From NCBI GenBank assembly GCA_012034765.1, contig JAAUOU010000005.1, positions 21,356 through 85,355 of the forward strand: a stretch of DNA of 64,000 nucleotides. Reading direction: 5' to 3'. The translations under genes and the position numbers were made by a program. The notes beneath the pieces are model-generated. The model made no database searches. It was not told the DNA's origin and saw nothing but the letters and a program-made list of their open reading frames with translations. Origin of the DNA: Pleurocapsaceae cyanobacterium CSU_1_1 (lineage in GTDB: Bacteria; Cyanobacteriota; Cyanobacteriia; Cyanobacteriales; Xenococcaceae). Within the stretch, counting starts at the first letter, position 1, and each line of letters begins with the position of its first letter. Shown one piece after another: positions 36,066-45,800 of the stretch.

Positions 36066-36713
36066 TCAAATAGGGTGCAAGATTGCCCTAGCTAAACCGC
36101 CATTGCCATCTTTAAGCTTAATTGGTAAGCAAATTAGCTCATATTCTCCAGGTTCTACCTCAGCTAAGTTTAAGTTTAGCCCTTCAATTGCCCAAATACC
36201 TGAGCCTAATAAAACATAGTGTACTTCAATTGCATTTCCTTTGTATCCACCGATGGACAGGTAATCTACGCCTACGGTACGAACTTTTTTTTCTGCCAGA
36301 TATCGAGCTGCTTCTGTAGAAATATGCACAAAGTCTTCGACAAAAGTATCAGATTTCAGAGCGAAATCACTGTTACGAGTTTTAAATAAAATTCGTTCTC
36401 CTGGCTTAATGTTGTGCGGTTCTAGCTCTTCCACCTTAACCTGATGGGGATCTTTGATTTCAATTACTCTAGCTCTGCCAATAGTTGCATCCAGAGGCAT
36501 TTGGTCGATACCGATGCCACCTTTAATGAAGTGATTAATACCGTCAATATGTGTTCCTGTATGAGTGCCAATCGTCATTTTGGAAACATTGCACACATCT
36601 CCATGAGCTAAACATTGGCTTGGTTCTATAGTTATGGCAGGATTATCTGGCCAGTAGGGCATTTCTGGGTGAATAGTCAAAGAAATATCGATCCAGTCGT
36701 TTGATTGTGGCAT
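36066..36713 (-). CDS. Cyclase family (kynurenine-formamidase-like) metal hydrolase
   Basis: A 215-residue member of the cyclase family. The metal-binding motif is IGTHTGTHIDGINHF (HxGTHxD) near residue 50. Other family blocks are WIDISLTIHPEMPYWP, ILFKTRNSD and VRTVGVDYLSIGG. True KynB enzymes share these, but many family members act on other substrates, so the reaction is unknown. It lies nine bases downstream of glcF on the same strand and is probably in its operon. It is convergent with rsgA. Confidence 0.85.
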   Translation of the reverse strand: MPQSNDWIDISLTIHPEMPYWPDNPAITIEPSQCLAHGDVCNVSKMTIGTHTGTHIDGINHFIKGGIGIDQMPLDATIGRARVIEIKDPHQVKVEELEPHNIKPGERILFKTRNSDFALKSDTFVEDFVHISTEAARYLAEKKVRTVGVDYLSIGGYKGNAIEVHYVLLGSGIWAIEGLNLNLAEVEPGEYELICLPIKLKDGNGGLARAILHPI

Positions 36714-36722
36714 AAAATTGCT

Positions 36723-38033
36723 TTAGTTTAATTGAATTTGTTTTCCTTGAATTGAATAGTCTAATAACTCAACAGGATGAAATAATTGAACATTTGAACC
36801 CTGTAACTCCAAATGTTTTTTAATTTGCAAAGAACAGCCAGGATTAGGGGAGGCGATGACACTCGCTCCAGTATTGATTAAATTATTCGCTTTTTGTCTG
36901 CCTAGTTCATCAGCAGTTTCTGGCTGCAACATGTTGTAAATACCAGCACTTCCGCAGCATAATCCTGCGTCTTGAGGTTCATGCAGTTTAATTCCTGGAA
37001 TCTGCTTTAATAGTTGGCGCGGTTGCAGGCTAATCTTTTGTCCGTGCAATAAATGACAGGCATCCTGATAAACAAGGTTTAATTCACCTGATGTTAAAGG
37101 ATGTAACTCAGTAGTTAACTTGATTTCGGCTAAAAACTCCTGGACATCTTTAACTTTGCTGGAAAACTGTTCTGCCTTTGCTCGATATTCAGGATCATCA
37201 GCTAAAATATGACCATATTCTTTAAGAGTATGTCCACAACCCGCAGCATTAATAATAATTGCATCTAAATCTTGGTCGCTAAAGCTATCAATCATCTGTC
37301 TTGCTAAAGCCTGTGCCTGTAACTCTTGCCCTTGATGAGCGGGTAAAGCAGCACAACAGCCTTGACTTGGGGGAATTACCACCTCACAACCATTAGCAGT
37401 CAATACCCTGGCTGTAGCTTCATTAACAGGAGAAAAGAACAATCGCTGCACACAGCCTAAAATCATCCCTACCCGATAGCGTTTTGTTCCCTGGGCAGGT
37501 ATTACATTAGGTAAATCATTGCGCCAGGCATTGTCGGTTACTTGAGGAAGAATTGCCTCCATTGCAGCTAACCGAGGAGTTAGCTTTTGGAGAATTCCTG
37601 TCTGTCTAATTAACCGCTGTAAACCTGATTGTTGATAGAGCCACAGAGGAGGAAGCAGATGTTGCAAGCGATTGGGATAGGGAAAGAGATTAAAAATTAA
37701 GGTTCTAATTAACCTATCAGGTAGGTTGCGACTTAGGTTTCGTTCGATCTGAGGACGAGTAGCAGCAATTAGCTGGTCATACTTTACTCCTGAAGGGCAG
37801 GTAGTCACACAAGCTAGGCATCCTAAACAGGAATCAAAATGTTGAGCTGTAGTAGTGTCAATGGTTGCTTCTCCTTGATTGATTGCATCCATTAAGTAGA
37901 TTCTTCCTCTAGGAGAATCCATTTCTTTGCCAATGACTCGATAGCTAGGACAGGTAGAAAGACAAAAACCGCAATGTACGCAAGCATCAATTAATTTTGG
38001 TTGAGGAGGATTTTTAAAGTCAAAATTGCTCAT
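36723..38033 (-). CDS. glcF: Glycolate oxidase/dehydrogenase iron-sulfur subunit GlcF
   Basis: A 436-residue iron-sulfur protein. Two 4Fe-4S motifs lie in the N-terminal third: CVHCGFCLSTCP and CLGCLACVTTCP. Two CCG-type domains follow, with QGCCAALPAH and GLCCGSAGIYNML. It passes electrons from the GlcD/GlcE flavoprotein, which oxidises photorespiratory glycolate to glyoxylate. GlcD/GlcE are not in the window. The layout also fits lactate or heterodisulfide reductase-type subunits, but GlcF is the best match by length. The cyclase gene follows nine bases downstream. Confidence 0.87.
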   Translation of the reverse strand: MSNFDFKNPPQPKLIDACVHCGFCLSTCPSYRVIGKEMDSPRGRIYLMDAINQGEATIDTTTAQHFDSCLGCLACVTTCPSGVKYDQLIAATRPQIERNLSRNLPDRLIRTLIFNLFPYPNRLQHLLPPLWLYQQSGLQRLIRQTGILQKLTPRLAAMEAILPQVTDNAWRNDLPNVIPAQGTKRYRVGMILGCVQRLFFSPVNEATARVLTANGCEVVIPPSQGCCAALPAHQGQELQAQALARQMIDSFSDQDLDAIIINAAGCGHTLKEYGHILADDPEYRAKAEQFSSKVKDVQEFLAEIKLTTELHPLTSGELNLVYQDACHLLHGQKISLQPRQLLKQIPGIKLHEPQDAGLCCGSAGIYNMLQPETADELGRQKANNLINTGASVIASPNPGCSLQIKKHLELQGSNVQLFHPVELLDYSIQGKQIQLN

Positions 38034-38201
38034 GTGTCCTTCTTTTGTTAGTCCTCTGAAGTAATTAGATATTTAAATATTCATTTTGGTATACAACATA
38101 TTTTAACTAGTTTTAGCAATAGCAATTGGGTTTTTGTAGAAGCCAACTATGCCAACTATCTATAAATAAAAATAAATTAAGACATTTTTGCTTCTTTGTG
38201 T

Positions 38202-38509
38202 TTATTCCCCCTTCAAGTTTTTTAAAAATAGCTTTTTACTATCAGGTAAATCTTCTCCCGATTTTGCTTGATCGGCCAAATTATTCAGCTTTTCATTAGC
38301 TTTGTCTTGAGCATTATCTAGAAGTTGCTCACCGTTAGCTGACTTCCCAAACTGATCTTTTACCCCTGTGTCTTTAATTACCTCTTGAGCAGCTTGTTTA
38401 GTAGAATCAGCAGTATTTGTTTTAACTGTATCAGCAAGTGCGGTGGCTGGGAGAAAAGCGATCGCCAGATAAAAAAGGCGATCGCCATTAGTCTAATTAA
38501 ATTTTTCAT
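38202..38509 (-). pseudogene. Small secreted lysine/aspartate-rich protein, frame broken at a T6 run
   Basis: Adding one base to six T residues (38471-38476, coding strand) gives a 102-residue protein. It has a clear signal peptide: MKNLIRLMAIAFFYLAIAFL with PATALA before the cleavage site. The mature part is helical and polar (DTVKTNTADSTKQAAQEVIKD, NAQDKANEKLNNLADQAKSG), resembling late-embryogenesis or CsbD-like stress proteins without a definite match. The unbroken start ends after 43 codons. The break pattern matches the others in the window. It lies between glcF and the htpX fragment on the same strand. Confidence 0.55.
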
Positions 38510-38574
38510 ACTTATTAATTTACGGCTTAATTTACGGCAAAGCTATTGTAGTTTTGTTGCTGCTGGGCTATTTC

Positions 38575-38796
38575 TTATAGTTCTGGTGCTTGTTCCCGCG
38601 TTACTGGCTGTGCTTTATATGCGGCTAATGCTGCCTTATCCGAGTAAAACCATGAGCCAAAGCTAGTGACAGCAGCAAACAGTAGACCAATTAAAGCTCC
38701 TTGCTCAGTACCCGTTGCCCAATAACCACCTAGCACTAATATTCCGCTCATTAAGCCCAACAGGGCAGCAGTTTTAATTTGACCACCTTTTAACAT
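38575..38796 (-). pseudogene. Truncated HtpX-like protein (N-terminal membrane part only)
   Basis: A 73-residue frame matches the N-terminus of cyanobacterial HtpX, a membrane zinc metalloprotease of about 285-290 residues. It has two membrane segments, the block FGSWFYSDKAALAAYKAQPV and TREQAPEL, then a stop exactly where the protease domain should begin. A further 15 in-frame codons (EIAQQQQNYNSF...) follow the stop, and the next gene starts soon after, so the M48 catalytic domain with HEXXH is absent. This is a real truncation, not a frame slip. It may be a dead remnant or a small membrane protein kept for another role. Confidence 0.7.
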
Positions 38797-38967
38797 AATT
38801 TTAAATGTAGCTGGATTTAATAAATTTTTCTAGCTAACTACATTAAAAATTGCCAGTTGTTTTTTGTGTATCTACCCATAGCTGTATATTTAAGCGCTTC
38901 GACAGATGCGATCGCTAAATTTTCTGATTAGCTGAGTGCTTTAGAGGTGATGAGTGGGATTCGCGAT
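38797..38967. other. Intergenic gap between htpX fragment and redox cluster
   Basis: AT-rich sequence with a HIP1-type site and no gene that I can support. It separates the htpX remnant from the Mo-oxidoreductase gene on the same strand. No terminator-like hairpin with a T-run is evident. Confidence 0.3.
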
Positions 38968-39669
38968 TTATAATCCGCCAAACCACTCATACCCTCGATC
39001 TTCCCAATATCCAGTCTTAGGCATCAATTGATTAGTCAGCATAATTTGAGTTACCCATTTACTTTGCTTGTAGCCTAACTTAATTGGCGAAGCAAGACGT
39101 AATGGCGCACCGTTATCAGCCGACAAAGACTGCCCATTTTTCTGATATGCCATCAGCGTTTGCGGGTGTGTTGCGGAAACCAAATCCCAACTTTCGTAAT
39201 AGCCATCGGCAGATTTGAAGTAAACATAGCGGGCATTCGGTTTTGGTTGAGCTAATCGAAGTAATTCTTGCAACCGCACTCCTCCCCACTGCACGATCGC
39301 AGCCCACCCTTCCACACACACATGCTGAATCACCATTGATGTCAACGGCAGTGTCTGAAGGTCGCCCAGACTGAGCTGCATAGGGTGATTGACTTCACCT
39401 TCAATCTGGAGGCGATATTTTGCTGGATCGATTTGTGGAGTTTGAGCAAAGGTATTAATTAAAAGTTTATCTGGTTCGATCTGATCGATTGAGTATTCAG
39501 GAACAGGTTTCTGGGTAAGTAATAAGGCTTGCGTTGCTTGATTGAGTGGCTCAATAGCTTGTCCTACTTCTTTCGACCAGAGATTTGAGCCACAGCTATT
39601 GAGCAGTAAACTGGCACTAGATAATCCAGACCATTGCAACAATTGACGACGAGAAATCGATTTTGACAT
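38968..39669 (-). CDS. Molybdopterin-dependent oxidoreductase (sulfite oxidase/MsrP-like) with Tat signal
   Basis: A 233-residue exported protein. The signal ISRRQLLQWSGLSSAS is twin-arginine, followed by a Cys at the lipobox position (LNSC). The oxidoreductase-Mo-binding domain shows IEGEVNHPMQLSLGDLQTLP and IQHVCVEGWAAIVQWGGVRLQELL, the Cys being the Mo ligand. The likely partners are next to it: cytochrome b, CcdA and a TlpA-like protein. This layout resembles MsrPQ, which repairs oxidised proteins in the periplasm, but the cytochrome is of a different type and the substrate is unknown. The ATG is preferred over an upstream TTG because AAGGATG precedes it. Confidence 0.82.
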   Translation of the reverse strand: MSKSISRRQLLQWSGLSSASLLLNSCGSNLWSKEVGQAIEPLNQATQALLLTQKPVPEYSIDQIEPDKLLINTFAQTPQIDPAKYRLQIEGEVNHPMQLSLGDLQTLPLTSMVIQHVCVEGWAAIVQWGGVRLQELLRLAQPKPNARYVYFKSADGYYESWDLVSATHPQTLMAYQKNGQSLSADNGAPLRLASPIKLGYKQSKWVTQIMLTNQLMPKTGYWEDRGYEWFGGL

Positions 39670-39685
39670 TTTTAAATCATCCTTG

Positions 39686-40294
39686 TTAAACAAACATCGA
39701 TTTTATGAGACGAATGCTACCAACTCTTAAAGCTAATAATGAGTGAACGAAGGTAAACAAAATAAAGATGGGAACGGCAATAAAATGAACGGTACGCAGC
39801 GTCTGCCAATCTACAAACAAACTAGCTAACCAATGAAGCGAAGCGGGTTTATACATCCCCAACCCTGAAGCGATCGACAAAACTAAAATCGGGATAATGG
39901 CTGTGTAGACTAATCGATGGAGTGCATAATTTTTGCGCTTGGCGTTCTGACTTACTCGCAACGCCTTAATATCACTGCCACTGGCATATCGTATCTGCCA
40001 ACGACGGGAAACCATTACATACAAACCATACCACAGCAGATTCAAGGCATAAAACCACATCGCCGCAAAATGCCAATTTCGTCCTCCTGCCAACCATCCC
40101 CCTAGGGTTAAGTAATCGGGAAAATTCCAACCAGAGCGTCCGCCAAACACTGGATTTGCATTATATATCTGCAATCCACTAAAAAGCATCACAAATAAAC
40201 TAATTAAATTCGTCCAGTGAAAAATTTTTGCTGGCAGTGTTTGAGTTGGTAACCGTGGCGATTTTGTCCGTTTTGTGGGTCTTGCCGAAGTCAT
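39686..40294 (-). CDS. Cytochrome b561-type membrane protein
   Basis: A 202-residue four-helix membrane protein with conserved heme-ligand histidines: KIFHWTNLISLF, NWHFAAMWFYALN, ALHRLVYTAI and RTVHFIAVPIF. It is a b-type cytochrome of the prokaryotic b561/hydrogenase family. It probably passes electrons between quinol and the periplasmic Mo-oxidoreductase encoded 16 bases downstream. An AGGAG supports the ATG; the upstream extension in the same frame (with no ribosome site) was dropped. The upstream neighbour is a CcdA-like gene. Confidence 0.82.
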   Translation of the reverse strand: MTSARPTKRTKSPRLPTQTLPAKIFHWTNLISLFVMLFSGLQIYNANPVFGGRSGWNFPDYLTLGGWLAGGRNWHFAAMWFYALNLLWYGLYVMVSRRWQIRYASGSDIKALRVSQNAKRKNYALHRLVYTAIIPILVLSIASGLGMYKPASLHWLASLFVDWQTLRTVHFIAVPIFILFTFVHSLLALRVGSIRLIKSMFV

Positions 40295-40311
40295 GATTAA
40301 AACTCCTAATT

Positions 40312-41003
40312 CTAAATTGGCAACGTGGGAAAGAATGGGGCAAGCCAAAGCTGAATTTTTATATCCCAACCCAGCAGAATAAACAGGGCTGTTAGAATCA
40401 CGATTATACCGCCAACTTTTTGTAGAATTCCACTGTGACGACGTAAACCAAGCAATCGCTGACTGAATTTGCGTCCACCATAAGACAGAGCAATCAGCGG
40501 TAAGGCTGCCCCAAATCCATAGGCAAATAATAAACTAAAGGCGCTAAACACTTGATGATTGACGGCTGCCAAAACTAAAATTCCTCCTAAAACTGGTCCT
40601 GCGCAGGTGTCCATAAGAGTCCTAATTGAGTCCCTAAGCAAAACTCCCCCCATAGACCAATTCGAGGACGTTCTCTAGTCCATTTTGGTAACGGCAGGTA
40701 GCTAAACAGCCAATAACTCCATTTGGGAAATACTGTGAGAATCCCCAGGATAAGCAAAAGCGCGATCGCACTATACCTGATCGAATTAGCCAATCCTGTC
40801 AACCAACTGGCACTGATGCCTAGTAAACTTCCTGCAACTGCAAAGCCACTGACTAATCCCATCACTAAAGCAATTGGACCATAGCGATGAGACTGGAGCG
40901 ATCGACCTACCAATATTGGCAGAATTGGCAATACACAAGGAGATAAAACCGTTATCATTCCAGCGAGAATCGCAATTGGGAAGGAGAGGGGAGATGGGTT
41001 CAC
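40312..41003 (-). pseudogene. CcdA-like cytochrome c biogenesis/thiol transporter, frame broken at a GG pair
   Basis: Two frames fuse into a 230-residue CcdA-family membrane protein when one base is added at 40606-40607. The junction then reads LGTQLGLLWTPCAGPVLGGIL, given in parts as QLGLLWTPCAGP and VLGGILVLAA, restoring the second conserved Cys. The first Cys is in LSPCVLPILPILVG. About six membrane segments are predicted. CcdA carries reducing equivalents across the membrane, here presumably to the TlpA-like protein encoded just upstream. Read literally, the protein ends right before the second Cys and would be inactive. Confidence 0.82.
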
Positions 41004-41036
41004 GACAGAGAAAAGGACATGGGTGCAAATTGGATG

Positions 41037-41651
41037 TTAGCTTTCTTTCAATAGCTGCTGAATAGTTTGCTCAGTTGTGTCGTAGGCACCTTCTCCAATA
41101 TGGTCATAGCGCATCAGTCCTTGTCGATCTGCCAGAAATAGGTGTGGCCAATAATGATTATCGTAAGCCTGCCAAGTTTTATATTCATTATCGATCGGCA
41201 CAGGATAAGTAATTTGATGTTGCTTAAGAGCCTGTTCAATGTTGTTTGGCTCACGCTCAAACGCAAATTCTGGCGTATGCACGCCTATAACTTTTAGCCC
41301 CTGTGCCTGGTACTGACTGTGCCATCGGGTAATATAAGGAAGTGTACGCTGGCAATTGATACAGGCAAAAGTCCAAAACTGAATTAAGACGACACTGCCT
41401 TTAAGATCGGCGATCGTCAAAGGATCTGAGTTTAACCACTGCTGAATCCCCTGAAAATCAGGAATTGCCTTGACAGCCTTCGCCAAGGTTGCATTGGTCT
41501 GGGTTGCATCGGCGATCGGTATTGGCAGGGTTCTTGTGCTTGGATTCGTTCGTTTAGTGCTAAACCCACAAGCAGCCGTTGTACTAGCACCTAGTACACC
41601 CAGACCCAAATACATCAAAAGTTGACGGCGCTGACGAGAAACTTTGTCCAT
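41037..41651 (-). CDS. Membrane-anchored/lipoprotein TlpA-like thioredoxin
   Basis: A 204-residue protein with an N-terminal export segment (residues 8-28, twin Arg QRRQLLMYLG and a Cys at AACG) and a thioredoxin-fold domain from about 60. The redox motif is FWTFACINCQRTLPYI (CxxC as CINC). Further blocks are IGVHTPEFAFER and NHYWPHLFLADRQG, as in the DipZ/NHL-type thioredoxins. It heads the redox cluster and is probably kept reduced by the CcdA-like protein. Targets are unknown. Confidence 0.85.
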   Translation of the reverse strand: MDKVSRQRRQLLMYLGLGVLGASTTAACGFSTKRTNPSTRTLPIPIADATQTNATLAKAVKAIPDFQGIQQWLNSDPLTIADLKGSVVLIQFWTFACINCQRTLPYITRWHSQYQAQGLKVIGVHTPEFAFEREPNNIEQALKQHQITYPVPIDNEYKTWQAYDNHYWPHLFLADRQGLMRYDHIGEGAYDTTEQTIQQLLKES

Positions 41652-41863
41652 GAGAATTTCACAGAATAAAGGACGAATCGATATACTTAATAGTCACCTG
41701 AGCTTTGATCGCTTTAATTAATAAGATTGGGCATAAAATATATCTATTAATTTTGGCTTCTAAAACTCAAAAAAATGTCAAAACTACGTTATTTGAAAAG
41801 TATAAACTTAAAATTTTTCAGCCATCATTCTTCATGCACAATTTGATGTATGAAACTATGAAA

Positions 41864-42609
41864 CTATTTCTTTTCTGGCTGTTGAAAAGATAAAGCAAAA
41901 TTTAGTTCTACTACTTGAGATTGCAGGTAATTTAATAGTGCATTGATAAATATCACTATGCCAAACATCTCTGACAATTCTTCAATAGTTGACACTATTC
42001 CATAAACAGTTTGATATCCATAATGATCGGCAATATATCCTCCAATCATCTCCATTACTAAAGCACCAAAATATAAATTGTTCCTGATAATAAAAACATG
42101 ACTTTAGTTTGCCTAGGCAAGGCTAAAATAAATTTTCTATAGATAATCAAAAAGACAACTATTAAACAAAATGCAGGTACTACCCAAGGAAAATATAACA
42201 ATCCTTTAGCATTTATTAATTCTTTGAAAACAGGGATTAGCAATTCATGAATACCGCAATTTTCATCTATGGCTAAATATAAAAATATTAAAGATAAGGT
42301 TTTCCATTGTCTAGCATATTTACCCTTAACTGTTTTTCGTAAACTAGCAATTATAGCTAGCAAATAGCTGGAAAATCCCAATGCTAAGGATGAATATAAA
42401 CTAGGCAAATTGCCTTCTTCATCAAAGTTAAAATATACTGAAATTAATTTACCATTGTTTTGAGCATTTAACCAATGGACTATACCTCTTTCGAGCAGAT
42501 TAAACAGAACGAGTAATGCAATTATTGAAAGCAAAAATTTAGTAACTCTTCTTGGTGACAAGTTATATGTTGCTAACCATAAAGGTTGGGAAAATTGGCT
42601 ATTAATCAT
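41864..42609 (-). pseudogene. Multi-pass membrane protein of unknown function, frame broken at a T4 run
   Basis: Two frames join into a 248-residue protein with about five membrane segments if one base is added at 42068-42071: YIFGALVMEMIGGYIADH then reads through. I do not recognise the family. Likely functional blocks are LERGIVHWLNAQNNGK, LYLAIDENCGIHELLIPVF and DHYGYQTVYGIV. It resembles short integral membrane proteins seen next to glycosyltransferase genes, but that is not evidence of function. The break again fits a homopolymer under-call. Confidence 0.5.
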
Positions 42610-42858
42610 GGATATTAGTCAATCTTGCTAAGTAAGATATTGCTAAATAATAATTTAGAGCATAATGTTTAATTAAGCTAGTGTGAGTATATTCTTAACC
42701 CATTATCATGTCACCTATAATAAATGGGTAATTCAAAAACTTAGCATTATTTTAAAAATACTGCTTAAATAGCTCAAATTCTTCAAGGTCTAAAAATAAA
42801 AACAAAATATTTAGTTAATTCATAGCCAATAATCGCTCTTGAAGACTTAAATCAAAAG

Positions 42859-45800
42859 TTAGTTGGCTGAATATATTTTCTTGGCAAACATATATTTATC
42901 TGTTTCTCTCAATCTGCGACTCAAAAAGCGACAGAGTTCTAAAATGATTTGGGGGCGTTGAGAGATGAGGCTAATAAAGCGTTTTTTCTCTAAGCAAAGT
43001 AGGGTTGAGTCTTCAAGAGCGATCGCTCCATCCCAACGAGGAGCTTCATCAAATAGAGCAATTTCGCCAAAATACTGTCCTGCGGTCAATTGTTTAATTG
43101 CCTGTGGTTCACCATCAAGCTCTTTGATAATTTGAATTTTGCCCCCAGCGATCATATATAAATGACCGCCCCAACTGCCTTCGGTGTAGATGGTTTCTCC
43201 CGCTAGAACCTGTTTTTGTTCGAGGGCTTGATCGATGGAAAACAACTCATCTAGAGAAAGATTTTTAAACAGAGCGATGTTGCGCAGCAAGAGTAATCGA
43301 TTCATGGAGTTGCTAACAGGGCAGGTAAACTGATATGCCAGGGAAAAAATTTCCCGTATCACTGATTGTACGACGGGATCGGGATCGTTGAGTAAAGCTG
43401 TCGGTACAACCGCCAAGGCAACGGATGCCCCTGTTTTGATCCAGCGATCGCTTGACTCTAAAGCCTCAAGAAGTATTTTATACCCTTTAGCCTCCAGCCA
43501 TTGAGGACTAGATTGGAGTAGTTTACTAGGGGTTTTGCTGGATACTCTTTGTTCTAATAGGGGTATTAAAGGTTGAATAAAGCGACGATGATTGATGGAG
43601 GCGAGAATTTCGACGGCGTTGGCTAAGTCTCGGCGATCACTGGTGGCTAGAACTCGCTGTACTAAGCTGACGGTACGGGAATAGCCTAAACAGGAAAGAA
43701 TATATAATACTTTTTGTAATAATCGTTGTTGATAGTCTTCAATGGCTAGGGCTAAAAACTGCCAGCTAGGATCTTTTGTGGGTATTTGTTGTTGCCATTT
43801 ACGAGTGAGGTTAAACTGCTGAAATTCAGGAATTAGGTGTTGAAACAGAATTTCATTGGCACGTTTATTGTTATATTTAGCGATCGCCGCGATCGCTGTT
43901 TGAGCGATCGCGGGATTTGATGCCGTTAGCTGTGATTGAGCTATTGCCAATCCTTCTTGACCATAGGCAGCGAGAGTACAGGCTACCTGTTGACGCACTT
44001 GTGCCGAGGCATCTGCTAAACCTTGAGTTATCTGTTCTATGGCTTCTGGAGTATGAGTAATTTCTAAGATTTTGTAGGCAGCAACGCGCACAGCAGGATC
44101 TTGATGATCGGTTTCGGCTAGAGCTATTTTAGTTAAGTTAGAATCTTGAGCCGTAGCTAGACTAACCAGCGCTTCTAAGGCAGCTTGCTTGGCTTCAGGG
44201 TTGGCTTGCGATAATAAATATTCAATTAGGGTAATAAATTCGGGGTTGCCACTATAACGCACCACTCTGGCGATCGCCTTGATCGTTTCATCCGTTAATT
44301 TAAGCTGCCAAAATTGTTCGGCAATCTTAGAATCTAAATCTTTGGCGTGAGTATTTTGAAAGGTAGCAACCAAGGCTAATGCATGTACTTGACGTTCGGC
44401 TTCGCGTTGCGAAGAAGGATCGTGATTTGATCCTAAAGAGTACCCTAAAGGATTCACTAAAGGGCTTGCTTCGCTTAGTTGGGTGTACACCTTCGGATAA
44501 GCGCCTGGGGGCGTATCCCCCTCCGCATCAGGCGTGCTATTTGGGGTTAGAGGGAAGAGTGCTTGAGGGTAATCCAGATCGCCAACTAGATGTTTTAAGT
44601 CAGAGGGATTAAAAGCATACTGATTGGCGATTAAAACTTCTAAAGCAACTCCCCGTACATTGACACAATCGTCAGCAAGTAATTGAGCAAATTCTTGGAG
44701 GATAGTTTGATTGCTGTTTTGATAGAGCTTTAAAATCTCCTGACGCATGACAGCATCGGCATTTGGTAATAAAGACCTCACCTGAGTAAAAAACTGCTCG
44801 GGATTACCAACATTAGCAGCCAACTCCAATCCTTTAAGCTGATTATAGCGATCGCCGCTAGTTAAAAATTCATCGATCAGGCTGCTTGATTGCAATGGCA
44901 ATTGAGTTCCTGGCTGCTCAAAATCATCCAGATTAATGAGATCCCCGCGAATCATATCCTCTAAACTTTGGATATAATATTTGCCCATAGGAATACGTAC
45001 CAGCAACAAAATCACCGTTAAAATTATCGCCAGCCAGGTAATCTGCTCTAGGCTGAGATAAAGATGACATAGCCACAAGACTAGCCCCGCTAAAGTTAAA
45101 CCGACAGAATAAATTAAGCCGTCGCTCAAAGCCCGAATTCGCCCAACATATTGGTGAGGAATACCGTTATAGTTAAGCTGATGTACGGGCAGGTTAATTG
45201 ATTTATAGAGAGCATCACCGTTAATATGCAAAGCGATCGCCGTGGGCAATTTAAAATTAAACAGCAGTCCTCCTAAACTCACTAAAGTTGTTACAGGATA
45301 AACAGCGTTGAGTCTGGCTACTCCTACCCATTTAAGTAGCGGACGAGTAATACCATAAAGAAATACCACCTGGATCAAGGAAATAATCATCCGCATCAGT
45401 CCGAGAAATCCCGTTAATTGGGACTCATCAAACTGCTGCCCATAAATATTAAACCAAAGAAATTCAGAGCAAAGATAAATAATTACCAGTAAAAAACTGC
45501 TGGCAGCTAGGAAAAACACCAAAGGATAACGTTTGCCCAATTCAGGCAGAATTTTCCAAGATTCAACTATACTCAGTTTTTCTTCTTTAATAGTTTGTAA
45601 ACGACGTTGAGAACGTTCCAAATAAACCAACTGCCCAAAAGCGATCCCCATAAACCCAGGCAAGCACCACAGCAATTCTCGGCTGGGTAAATAATTAGAT
45701 AGCAGCAGGGTCAAACCACCTCCAACCAACGTTCCCACTGCCTGAGCAATGCCGATAAAAGGAGCATAGCGCTTATATTCCAGCGTCGTAAAATAATCTG

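Noticed and set aside
41705..41893. 62-codon plus-strand frame before the membrane protein
   Set aside because: Low complexity, no domain and partly opposite a better gene.
44379..44612. Plus-strand frame opposite the fusion gene
   Set aside because: It lies over the repeat insertion inside a large conserved minus-strand gene and has no recognisable domain.
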